Shown here: piece by piece, positions 40,663 through 48,538 of the stretch | How the letters are laid out: each line of letters begins with the position of its first letter | Numbering within the stretch: position 1 is the first letter of the stretch | Origin: Leisingera daeponensis | GTDB lineage: Bacteria > Pseudomonadota > Alphaproteobacteria > Rhodobacterales > Rhodobacteraceae | NCBI RefSeq assembly: GCF_019801465.1 | Contig: NZ_JAHVJA010000001.1 | Location: forward strand, 372,001 to 436,000 | Length of the DNA stretch: 64,000 nucleotides | Direction: 5' to 3' | The notes under the pieces: model-generated | Told to the model about the DNA's origin: nothing | The model's input: only the letters and a program-made list of their open reading frames with translations | Database searches by the model: none | Position numbers and translations under genes: made by a program

Positions 40663-40677
40663 TTAACACCTTGTTAA
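40663..40677 (+). promoter_or_regulatory. Canonical CtrA box, TTAA-N7-TTAA
   Basis: TTAACACCTTGTTAA, followed by CC, 100 bp before the ATG of the disordered protein gene. The spacing is exactly seven and the right half is TTAACC, the alphaproteobacterial CtrA consensus. A convincing -10 is not visible. Confidence 0.65.
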
Positions 40678-40777
40678 CCAGTGTCTCCGAAACCCTGCCA
40701 GGGGGCGGGGCCGGCCTTTTTTGCGCCGTGTTTTATGTGTTTAGGTGAGGGTGTTAGTGTTTCGTTAGGAGTTATCG

Positions 40778-41275
40778 ATGGTCGTCAGTCTCGTATTCCC
40801 GCCATCCCCACAACCTCAGCCCCAAGATCCGCCGCCGGAGACGGCCCAGGAAGAGCCGCAGGACACCGGCGAAACCGGCGGTTCAGGGGACGGCAGCAGC
40901 AGTGAAACTTCAACTTCCTCCGGCGCAGGACCTTCGGCCACGGCGCCGGGCAAAGGCGAAGCGCAGGCAGTTTCTGTCGCGTCTCAGCCGGCAATAGCCA
41001 CGGCGGAAGAAGACGCGCCGCGCGCCGATCCGGACGAGGAGGCGCTGGCCCGTTCCCGGGCACAGGCGGCACTTGACGATGCCCGTGTGCAAGCTTTGCT
41101 CGACAGTGTCCGTGAAGCAGGCGAGGCTAAAGCCTATTTGCAGGTGCTGATGGGGGAGGGACAGGCCGCCGAGGCCACGGGTCAGAAAGGTCCCTATGCT
41201 GCGGTTTCTGCTTATGGCGCTGCAGCCATGGCGGTCGAGGAACCGCCAGCCAATGAGCTGGCTGCGGCTGTCTAA
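40778..41275 (+). CDS. Pro/Ser/Gly-rich disordered protein, unknown
   Basis: A 165-residue soluble protein in three parts: a short hydrophobic start (MVVSLVFPPSP), a disordered Pro/Gln/Glu/Ser/Gly stretch (about 10-85), then an Ala-rich helical segment (RSRAQAALDDARVQALLDSV). The C-terminus is YGAAAMAVEEPPANELAAAV. TAGGAG precedes the ATG. No family is recognised. A consensus CtrA site upstream suggests cell-cycle or motility regulation. It ends at a bidirectional terminator shared with amtB. Confidence 0.72.
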   Translation: MVVSLVFPPSPQPQPQDPPPETAQEEPQDTGETGGSGDGSSSETSTSSGAGPSATAPGKGEAQAVSVASQPAIATAEEDAPRADPDEEALARSRAQAALDDARVQALLDSVREAGEAKAYLQVLMGEGQAAEATGQKGPYAAVSAYGAAAMAVEEPPANELAAAV

Positions 41276-41297
41276 GTAAATTTTTAGGTTCTAAGAA

Positions 41298-41324
41298 AAA
41301 AGCGGCCCCGGAAGGGTCCGCTTT
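41298..41324. terminator. Bidirectional terminator
   Basis: AAAGCGG-C-CCC, loop GGAA, GGG-T-CCGCTTT between convergent genes. The reverse strand (amtB) is followed by TTTTTTCTT, the forward strand by GTGTTTG. Confidence 0.8.
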
Positions 41325-41367
41325 GTGTTTGCCTGCTGCACAAGGGCCGCAGGGCGTCCCGGCGGGA

Positions 41368-42549
41368 TCAGCTGTTCATGTCATAGGCGCGTTCGCCGTG
41401 AACAGACAGATCAAGGCCGTTGGTCTCGCTTTCAAGGTCCACGCGCAGGGATGTGATCAAAGCGGAGATCTTCACCAGCGCGATGGTCACCACCACGGTG
41501 AAGATGCCGACGATCACCAGCGCACCCAGCTGCGCGGCCCAGGCCCCGGCGCCGAAGACGGCGATCATGATGGTGCCGAAGATGCCGCCGACGCCATGCA
41601 CGGCAAACACATCGAGGGTGTCATCGATCTGCATCTTGTTGCGGATCAGGTTGACCATCTCCTGGCACAGCACGCCGGCAACGGCACCGATGATCAGCGC
41701 CTCAACGGGGCCGACAAAGCCGGAGGCGGGGGTGATCGAGGCGAGGCCCGCAATGGTGCCGGTCACCAGGCCCACCAGGGAGGCCTTGCCGTATTTGATC
41801 TTCTCCCACAGCGCCCAGGAGAGGGAGGCCGTCGCGGCGGAGATGTGGGTCACGGTCAGCGCCATCGCCGCGCCGCCGTCAGCCGCCAGCTGCGAGCCGC
41901 CGTTGAAGCCGAACCAGCCGACCCACAGCATCGCGGCGCCGATCATCACATAGCCGGGGTTGTGCGGCGGGATGGTGCGGTTCTTGCGCGGGCCCAGGAA
42001 GAAGGCGATGATCAAGGCTGCGAGGCCTGCGGTTTCATGCACAACGATGCCGCCGGCAAAGTCCTTCACGCCGGTGTCGCCGAAGATACCGCCGTCCGCC
42101 AGGAAGCCGCCGCCCCAGATCCAATGCACCACGGGCGCATAGCACAGCAGCATCCAGAGGCCGGAAAACACGAGAACGAAGCCAAAGCCCACGCGCTCCA
42201 CATAGGCGCCGACGATCAGCGCGGGCGTGATGATGGCGAAGGTCATCTGAAAGGCGAAGAACAGCACCTCGGGCAGGGTGCCCGACAGGCTGTCGGCGGT
42301 AACGCCGTTCAGGAACATCTTGTCCAGACCGCCCCAGATGCCGGAGGTGCCGCTTCCGAAGGCAATCGTGTAGCCGAAAGCCAGCCACAGAACGCTCATC
42401 AAACAGGCAATGGCATAGCAATGCATGAAGACGCTGAGCACATTACGGGCCCGCACAAGGCCGCCGTAAAATAGGGCCAGCCCTGGCAGTGTCATGAAGA
42501 GGACCAGGGCCGTGGCCACAATGATCCATGCGGTATCCGCTCCGTTCAT
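41368..42549 (-). CDS. amtB: Ammonium transporter AmtB
   Basis: A 393-residue membrane channel that conducts ammonia/ammonium as a trimer. Eleven helices are predicted. The twin pore histidines are in GGIVVHETAGLAALI and FAVHGVGGIFGTIM, and PGLALFYGGLVRARN and WVGWFGFNGGSQ are Amt signatures. There is no N-terminal signal peptide and no glnK next to it, unlike the common glnK-amtB pair. ATG 42549 begins MNGADTAWI. It is a typical target of the NtrBC/NtrYX system encoded 3.5 kb away. Confidence 0.95.
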   Translation of the reverse strand: MNGADTAWIIVATALVLFMTLPGLALFYGGLVRARNVLSVFMHCYAIACLMSVLWLAFGYTIAFGSGTSGIWGGLDKMFLNGVTADSLSGTLPEVLFFAFQMTFAIITPALIVGAYVERVGFGFVLVFSGLWMLLCYAPVVHWIWGGGFLADGGIFGDTGVKDFAGGIVVHETAGLAALIIAFFLGPRKNRTIPPHNPGYVMIGAAMLWVGWFGFNGGSQLAADGGAAMALTVTHISAATASLSWALWEKIKYGKASLVGLVTGTIAGLASITPASGFVGPVEALIIGAVAGVLCQEMVNLIRNKMQIDDTLDVFAVHGVGGIFGTIMIAVFGAGAWAAQLGALVIVGIFTVVVTIALVKISALITSLRVDLESETNGLDLSVHGERAYDMNS

Positions 42550-42688
42550 CCGATTGTTCCTTCCCCTCAAAAACCGGTTGGGTCAGGAGAAAGCGGAAAG
42601 CCTGCGCAGAAAAAAGCGGCAGGGGTGCGGAAAGCGCACAAAAACGGGGCTTTTTTGCAAGTGCTGAAAAAATGAGCGCTGCGGCGGG

Positions 42689-43186
42689 TCAGCTGCCCGT
42701 TTCGCGTTCGATTTCTAAAACCGCCTGCGCCAGCAGTTCCAGCGCGTGGTCACGGGTGGCGGCGCGGACATTTGCCCGGCCGATGGCGCCGAATTCCACG
42801 GTTTCTGTTTGGGCAGTCTGGCCTGCGCGGGCCAGGCCAAAGCAGACGCGGCCCTCAGGCTTGAACTCAGACCCGCCGGGGCCGGCGATGCCGGTGACGG
42901 AAACGGCCAGGGTGACGCCTGCGTTCTGCACGGCGCCTGCCGCCATTTCGGCGGCGACCTCCTCGCTGACAGCGCCCACGGCGTCCAGCGTTTCCGCCTT
43001 GACGCCCAGCATCTGCATCTTCGCGGCGTTGGAGTAGGTGACATAGCCGCGGTCGACCACGGCGGAGGATCCCGGGATGTCCGTCAGTGCGGCGGCAATC
43101 ATGCCGCCGGTACAGCTCTCAGCCGTGGCGATGGTGATGCCGGCAGCCGTTGCGCGTCTGATCAGCTCGCCCGTGTCCATGCTCAC
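42689..43186 (-). CDS. CinA-type nicotinamide-nucleotide amidohydrolase (PncC)
   Basis: A 165-residue CinA C-terminal domain protein, the stand-alone form that deamidates NMN. The motifs TIATAESCTGGMIAAALTDI, GYVTYSNAAKMQMLGV and VSVTGIAGPGGSEFKPEG are all present. It is the last gene of ispDF-pgpA-cinA, overlapping pgpA by 4 bp at the start. Confidence 0.94.
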   Translation of the reverse strand: MSMDTGELIRRATAAGITIATAESCTGGMIAAALTDIPGSSAVVDRGYVTYSNAAKMQMLGVKAETLDAVGAVSEEVAAEMAAGAVQNAGVTLAVSVTGIAGPGGSEFKPEGRVCFGLARAGQTAQTETVEFGAIGRANVRAATRDHALELLAQAVLEIERETGS

Positions 43187-43689
43187 ATCCCCAACAGGCC
43201 ATGCGACAGGAAGGCGAGCGCTGCGACGCAGATAGCGGCCAGGATGCCAGCGATAATGTCATCCATCATCACGCCTGTCGCGCCCTTCTGCCGGTCGGCC
43301 CAGCCGACGGGGCCGGGCTTCAGGATGTCGAACAGGCGGAACAGCACAAAGGCAGCGATCCAGCCCGGCCACAGTGCGGTGATCTCGATATCATGCGCCC
43401 AAGCGGGGTAGGAAACGGCCCAGAGCGCGGTGAACTGGCCGGCAACCTCGTCCAGAACAAATTCGGAAGGGTCCATGTTCTCGCGGTTGCGTGTCATGGC
43501 TTCCGCCGCCCAGACACCCACCACAATGCAGAGCACGGTCGCCAGGGCCAGGAGAAGAAACCCGCCCAGCTGATGAAGAGCATAAGCCATGGGGAGCGCG
43601 GCAAGCGAGCCCCAGGTGCCCGGAGCGGGGCGCAGGTAGCCCACGCCGCCGACGGTGCCGATCAGAAAGGCCAGGCGCGACTTCTTCAT
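43183..43689 (-). CDS. pgpA: Phosphatidylglycerophosphatase A
   Basis: Dephosphorylates phosphatidylglycerophosphate to phosphatidylglycerol in the inner membrane. The 168-residue protein has four hydrophobic segments. The metal/phosphate motifs [21 protein letters not shown] and [18 protein letters not shown] are those of the PgpA family. It overlaps both neighbours by 4 bp (ispDF upstream, cinA downstream). Confidence 0.95.
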   Translation of the reverse strand: MKKSRLAFLIGTVGGVGYLRPAPGTWGSLAALPMAYALHQLGGFLLLALATVLCIVVGVWAAEAMTRNRENMDPSEFVLDEVAGQFTALWAVSYPAWAHDIEITALWPGWIAAFVLFRLFDILKPGPVGWADRQKGATGVMMDDIIAGILAAICVAALAFLSHGLLGM

Positions 43690-44822
43690 GCCTTCACCAG
43701 CGCGGCAGTGGCAATTGCCGCGATACCTTCGCCGCGGCCGGTGAAGCCCAGGCGCTCAGACGTTGTGGCCTTGATCGAGACACGGTCCGCATCAATGCCC
43801 AGGATCTCAGCCATGACGCCGCGCATCTTTGCCGCATGCGGGCCGACCTTGGGGTATTCGCAGACCAGGGTGCAGTCGACGTTCGACAGGGTGAACCCCA
43901 ATTCGCGTGCCAGATTGGCGGCGTGGCGCAGGAAAACCTCGCTGGCGGCGCCTTTCCACTGCGGGTCCGAAGGCGGAAAGTGCTGGCCGATGTCGCCCTG
44001 TGCCAGCGCGCCATAGATCGCGTCCGTCACTGCATGCATGCCGACATCGGCGTCAGAGTGGCCCTGCAGCGTCTTCTCATGCGGAATTTCCACCCCGCAC
44101 AGGATCACGCTGTCGCCGGGACCGAACCGGTGCACGTCGTAGCCGTTGCCAAGCCTGATATCCATGTCTGCTCCCAGAATGCGTTCCGCCCGGGCGAAAT
44201 CCTCGGGGCGGGTGATTTTGATGTTGTCGGGCTCGCCCGGAATGATGCGGACGTCAAGCCCCGCGGCGCGGGCAGCTTCGACATCATCGGCGGCGCCGCC
44301 CGGGTGGGCAAGATGCGCGGCCAGAATGTCCTGATACCGGAACCCCTGCGGCGTTTGCGCCGCAAACAGCCCATTGCGGTTCTGTGTGCCTGTGACGGTG
44401 CCGTCTGCGCCGGTCCACAATGCGTCGGTCACTGCGAGAGCCGGAGCTGCCGTCGCCGTTTCGTCCAGTGCATCAAGAATGCGGTGAATCAAAGAGCGGC
44501 TGACACAGGGGCGGGCGGCGTCATGGATCAGAATCTTATCCGGGCTGTGCGGCGCCAGCTTCTTCAGCCCGTTCAGGACAGAGGCTGCCCGCTCCGCGCC
44601 GCCCTGAGCAAGGATCAGGCCGGGGCGGCCGGAAAATTCCTCCCAGGCGAAAGCGTCATCCGGTGAAAGCACCAGCACCGTGAGGTCCACTCCGGCCGTT
44701 TCAAAGGCATCCAGCGTCCAGTCGATCACCCGGCGGCCCTTCAGCGGCCGCCATTGTTTCGGCACGCCGCCGCCTGCGCGGGTGCCGCGGCCGGCGGCGA
44801 CAATCAGGGCGGCTGTGGTCAT
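43686..44822 (-). CDS. ispDF: Bifunctional IspD/IspF isoprenoid enzyme
   Basis: Two steps of the MEP pathway in one chain of 378 residues. The N-terminal IspD domain (about 1-215; [20 protein letters not shown]) makes CDP-methylerythritol. The C-terminal IspF domain (about 225-375; [17 protein letters not shown] and [18 protein letters not shown]) makes the cyclodiphosphate. The fusion is usual in alphaproteobacteria. ATG 44822 has GAGG at -9; an ATG nine codons upstream (44849) has none. Confidence 0.95.
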   Translation of the reverse strand: MTTAALIVAAGRGTRAGGGVPKQWRPLKGRRVIDWTLDAFETAGVDLTVLVLSPDDAFAWEEFSGRPGLILAQGGAERAASVLNGLKKLAPHSPDKILIHDAARPCVSRSLIHRILDALDETATAAPALAVTDALWTGADGTVTGTQNRNGLFAAQTPQGFRYQDILAAHLAHPGGAADDVEAARAAGLDVRIIPGEPDNIKITRPEDFARAERILGADMDIRLGNGYDVHRFGPGDSVILCGVEIPHEKTLQGHSDADVGMHAVTDAIYGALAQGDIGQHFPPSDPQWKGAASEVFLRHAANLARELGFTLSNVDCTLVCEYPKVGPHAAKMRGVMAEILGIDADRVSIKATTSERLGFTGRGEGIAAIATAALVKA

Positions 44823-45004
44823 GCGGTCCTCGTGCGGAAGTTCCTGCATTGTTTATGAGGTGGCGCGGGAAGTGGCAATCACCCGGCGGAATGTGCTTAA
44901 AAATTGGGCAAATGGCGACCGGAAGCCGCTTGCAGAGGCGCATTTCATTGCTGCATAGCAAGTGCTTCAGTTAAAAACCTCTCAGTTGCACAAGGATTAG
45001 GCAA

Positions 45005-45991
45005 TTGTCCTTCACGCTTGGAACCACCCCCATGTCCCCGCCGATCGCTCTGGCGCCGATGGCTGGAATCACCGACCGGCCGTTCCGGGATCTGGTCCGC
45101 TCCTTTGGCGTGGGCCTGATGGTGAGCGAGATGGTGGCAAGCCAGGAGATGGTGCAGGCCAAGCCCGGGGTGCGCGAGCGGGCCGAGCTGAGCGCGGATG
45201 CCGAGAACACCGCGGTGCAGCTGGCCGGGCGTGACGAATATTGGATTGCCGAGGCCGCGAAACAGGTCGCCGGGCAGGGCGCACGGATCATCGACATCAA
45301 CATGGGCTGCCCCGCCAAGAAGGTGACAAACGGCTATTCCGGCTCAGCCCTGCTGAAGACGCCGGACCATGCGCTGAAGCTGATCGAAGCCGTGGTGGCG
45401 GCGGTGGATGTGCCGGTGACGCTGAAGACGCGGCTGGGCTGGGACGGCAATTGCCTGAACGCGCCGGATGTGGCGCGCCGCGCCTGCGAGGCCGGGGTGC
45501 AGATGGTGACAATTCACGGACGCACCCGCTGCCAGTTCTACAAGGGGTCGGCCGACTGGGCGGCGATCCGGGCGGTGAAAGATGCTGTCAGCGTGCCGCT
45601 GCTGGCCAATGGCGATATCGTGGACACCGCGACGGCACGGCAGGCGCTGGATCTGTCCGGTGCAGATGGCGTGATGATCGGGCGCGGGGCTGAAGGAAAA
45701 CCCTGGCTGCTGGCCGAAGTCGCGCATCACCTGTGGGGTACCCCGGCGCCCGAGGTTCCTCAAGGCGCCGCGTTTATCGAAATGGTTTCAGAGCATTACC
45801 GGGCAATGCTCGACTTCTACGGGCAGGAGCTGGGCGTGCGCGTCGCCCGCAAGCATCTGGGCTGGTACATGGATGAGGTTGGGACCGGACCCGCCGTGCG
45901 CCGCGCCGTGCTGACAGAGAAGAACCCGCAACAGGTGCTGGCCCTGCTGCCGGACGCGCTGGGCGCAGAGCACCCGGAGGCGGCCGCATGA
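45005..45991 (+). CDS. dusB: tRNA-dihydrouridine synthase DusB (NifR3)
   Basis: Flavin enzyme reducing uridine in the tRNA D-loop. The 328-residue TIM barrel has PPIALAPMAGITDRPFR, the catalytic Cys in NMGCPAKKV and the HGRTRCQFYKG motif. In this group the gene heads the nifR3-ntrBC-ntrYX operon, as here; it overlaps ntrB by 4 bp. I use TTG 45005 as start because CAAGGATT is at the right distance and the peptide MSFTLGTTPMSPPIAL matches related proteins; ATG 45032 is the alternative. Confidence 0.92.
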   Translation: MSFTLGTTPMSPPIALAPMAGITDRPFRDLVRSFGVGLMVSEMVASQEMVQAKPGVRERAELSADAENTAVQLAGRDEYWIAEAAKQVAGQGARIIDINMGCPAKKVTNGYSGSALLKTPDHALKLIEAVVAAVDVPVTLKTRLGWDGNCLNAPDVARRACEAGVQMVTIHGRTRCQFYKGSADWAAIRAVKDAVSVPLLANGDIVDTATARQALDLSGADGVMIGRGAEGKPWLLAEVAHHLWGTPAPEVPQGAAFIEMVSEHYRAMLDFYGQELGVRVARKHLGWYMDEVGTGPAVRRAVLTEKNPQQVLALLPDALGAEHPEAAA

Positions 45992-47067
45992 TGGATAGCG
46001 CCGCTCTTTGGGCCTCGTTGCCGGTGCCGGCGTTTCTGATCGATGCCTGGGACAGGATCGCTGACGTGAACGCCGCCAGCGAGGGGTTCCTGAACACCTC
46101 CCGCAAGGCGCTGACAGGGCAGCCGGTCTGGGACATTCTGGCAATCGACGCGCCGATCGAAGAAGCCTTTGCCCGCGCCCGGGTGCAGGGCACTCCCTTG
46201 TTCGTGAATGATATCGACGTCGGCTCCGGCAGCAGGGCGCCGCTGCAATGCGGGGTTCAGATCGCACCGCTGCAAGGGCAGGAGGGAGTGATGCTTCTGA
46301 TGGTCACTCCGCGGGAGCTGGCGGGGCGGATGACACAGACCCACTCGGCCAAATCTGCCGCTGCCTCGGCCATCGGCATGGCGGAGATGCTGGCGCATGA
46401 AATCAAGAATCCGCTGGCGGGCATCACCGGCGCGGCGCAGCTGCTGAGTATGGGGCTCGGCCCGGAGGACCTGGAGCTGACCGACCTGATCGTCAGCGAA
46501 AGCCGCCGCATCGTGAAGCTCTTGGAACAGGTGGAGCAGTTCGGCAACCTGACCGAGCCCGACTTCAAGCCGGTAAACCTGCACGATGTGCTGGACCGCG
46601 CGCGGCGGTCGGCATTGCTGGGGTTCGGTGCCCATATGACCATCACCGAGGGTTACGATCCCTCCCTGCCGATGGCCTGGGGCGATGCGGACCAGTTGCT
46701 GCAGGTGATCCTCAATCTGTTGAGGAATGCTTCCGAAGCTGCTGATCCAAAAGGCGGAACCATTCACATCCGCACCTTCTATGAGCATTCCTTCCGGCTG
46801 CGCCGCAGCGACGGAACCGGCAAGCTGCTGCCCTTGCAGATCGAGATCTGCGACGACGGGCCGGGACTGCCGGACAAGATCAAGGATGACATATTCGACC
46901 CGTTTGTGTCGGGCCGCGAAAACGGCACCGGGCTGGGCCTTGCTTTGGTGAGCAAGATCGTCTCGGAGCATAATGGCTGGATATCCGTAAGCTCGGTTCC
47001 CGGGCGCACGGTGTTCCGGCTGTCGCTGTCGCGCGTGCCGCGTGACAGGAAACCGCAGGAGAGCTGA
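45988..47067 (+). CDS. ntrB: Nitrogen regulation histidine kinase NtrB
   Basis: Two-component kinase/phosphatase controlling NtrC under P-II protein control. The 359-residue soluble protein has an N-terminal PAS domain (about 10-110), phosphoacceptor H137 in AEMLAHEIKNPLAGI, and the ATPase with NLLRNASEAA (N box), CDDGPGLPDKI (G1) and GTGLGLALVSKI (G2). It is coupled to dusB upstream and ntrC starts 3 bp after its stop. Confidence 0.96.
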   Translation: MMDSAALWASLPVPAFLIDAWDRIADVNAASEGFLNTSRKALTGQPVWDILAIDAPIEEAFARARVQGTPLFVNDIDVGSGSRAPLQCGVQIAPLQGQEGVMLLMVTPRELAGRMTQTHSAKSAAASAIGMAEMLAHEIKNPLAGITGAAQLLSMGLGPEDLELTDLIVSESRRIVKLLEQVEQFGNLTEPDFKPVNLHDVLDRARRSALLGFGAHMTITEGYDPSLPMAWGDADQLLQVILNLLRNASEAADPKGGTIHIRTFYEHSFRLRRSDGTGKLLPLQIEICDDGPGLPDKIKDDIFDPFVSGRENGTGLGLALVSKIVSEHNGWISVSSVPGRTVFRLSLSRVPRDRKPQES

Positions 47068-47070
47068 TCC

Positions 47071-48438
47071 ATGGACGGCACCGTTCTGGTCGCTGATGAC
47101 GACCGCACCATCCGCACTGTTCTGACCCAGGCGCTGACCCGCGCGGGTTGCAAGGTGCATGCGACCTCCTCGCTGACAACGCTGATGCGCTGGGTGGGCG
47201 AGGGCAAGGGTGATGTGGTGATCTCGGACGTTATGATGCCGGACGGGAACGGGCTGGAAATGCTGCCCAAGATCCAGAGCGACCGGCCCGGGCTGCCGGT
47301 GATCGTGATCTCGGCGCAGAACACGATCATGACGGCGATCAAGGCAGAGGAGGCGGAGGCCTATGATTATCTGCCCAAGCCCTTTGACCTGCCGGAGCTG
47401 ATGAAGCGCACCGCCAAGGCGCTGGCGGCCAAGCGGGTGGCGCCTGCCGCTGCCAAGGCGGAAGCCCACGAACGCCCTGAAGAACTGCCGCTGATCGGCC
47501 GCAGCGAGGTGATGCAAGCGCTGTACCGGTTGATTGCACGGGTGATGAACACTGATCTCCCCCTTTTGATCACTGGCGAAAGCGGCACGGGCAAGTCGCT
47601 GATAGCGCAGGCAATTCATGATTTTTCGGATCGAAGGACCTTGCCCTTTGTGCATGCGGATGCTGCCGCATTGATCGAACTGGAAGGCCCGTCCCGGCTG
47701 CTGGCGCAGGTCAAGGGGGGCACGCTGGTGATTGATGAGCTGGCCGACCTGCCCGAGGAGGCGCAGGCGCGGCTGGTGCGGATGATGGACGTGCCGGGCG
47801 ATCATGCGCCGCGGTTCATTGCCTCCAGCCAGAAGGATCTGGCGGCGGCGATGGAGGGCGGCGGGCTGCGTCAGGATCTGTACTACCGGATCTGCGGATC
47901 CGAGCTGCACGTGCCGGCGCTGCGTGAACGGGTGGAGGATATTCCGCTGCTGGCAGAGCATTTCCTGATCAGGGCCGAGAACGAAGGCGCGCCGCACCGG
48001 GAGCTGAGCGAAAGCGCACGCGAGGTGCTGCGCCGTTTTGCCTGGCCCGGCAACGTGCGGCAGCTGGAAAACACCGTCCGGCGCCTGGCCCTGACGGCGC
48101 GAAGCGAGGAAATCACCCAAGCGGATGCCGAGGCTGTCCTGGGGCCGCAGACCGGTCCGCAGCCTGCTGTGGCGGGGCTGGCGAATGAAAAACTGTCGGA
48201 GGCGGTGGGGCGTCATTTGCAGCGCTACTTCGATCTGCACGGCGATATGCTGCCGCCGCCGGGCCTGTACATGCGGCTCTTGCGCGAAGTGGAAACACCG
48301 CTGATTGAAATTGCCCTGACGGCAACAGGCGGGAACCAGGCAAAATGCGCTGAATTGCTGGGGATAAACCGGAATACCTTGCGTAAGAAGATCACGGATC
48401 TGGATATTGAGGTGACACGCCGCCGCAAACTGATGTAA
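47071..48438 (+). CDS. ntrC: Nitrogen response regulator NtrC, lacking the GAFTGA loop
   Basis: A 455-residue enhancer-type regulator. Receiver domain with D53 ([10 protein letters not shown]); AAA+ domain with Walker A GESGTGKS (169-176) and Walker B LVIDELAD (219-226); C-terminal Fis-type helix-turn-helix ([19 protein letters not shown]). Between Walker A and B there are about 40 residues, some 15-20 fewer than in enteric NtrC, and no GAFTGA. That loop contacts sigma-54. In Rhodobacter capsulatus, NtrC also lacks it and activates the sigma-70 polymerase, so this protein should do likewise. Confidence 0.95.
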   Translation: MDGTVLVADDDRTIRTVLTQALTRAGCKVHATSSLTTLMRWVGEGKGDVVISDVMMPDGNGLEMLPKIQSDRPGLPVIVISAQNTIMTAIKAEEAEAYDYLPKPFDLPELMKRTAKALAAKRVAPAAAKAEAHERPEELPLIGRSEVMQALYRLIARVMNTDLPLLITGESGTGKSLIAQAIHDFSDRRTLPFVHADAAALIELEGPSRLLAQVKGGTLVIDELADLPEEAQARLVRMMDVPGDHAPRFIASSQKDLAAAMEGGGLRQDLYYRICGSELHVPALRERVEDIPLLAEHFLIRAENEGAPHRELSESAREVLRRFAWPGNVRQLENTVRRLALTARSEEITQADAEAVLGPQTGPQPAVAGLANEKLSEAVGRHLQRYFDLHGDMLPPPGLYMRLLREVETPLIEIALTATGGNQAKCAELLGINRNTLRKKITDLDIEVTRRRKLM

Positions 48439-48538
48439 TATCGCCACAGAAATGTGACCTTGTTGTGAATTTCCTAGGCAGGGCCACGAGATATGGCGGT
48501 GACTCGCAAAGAGTCGCACATCAGGATGAGGGCAGTAA

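Noticed and set aside
48503-48520. Short GACTC/GAGTC hairpin upstream of ntrY
   Set aside because: Only a 5-bp stem and no T-run; likely chance, though it lies in the ntrC-ntrY gap.
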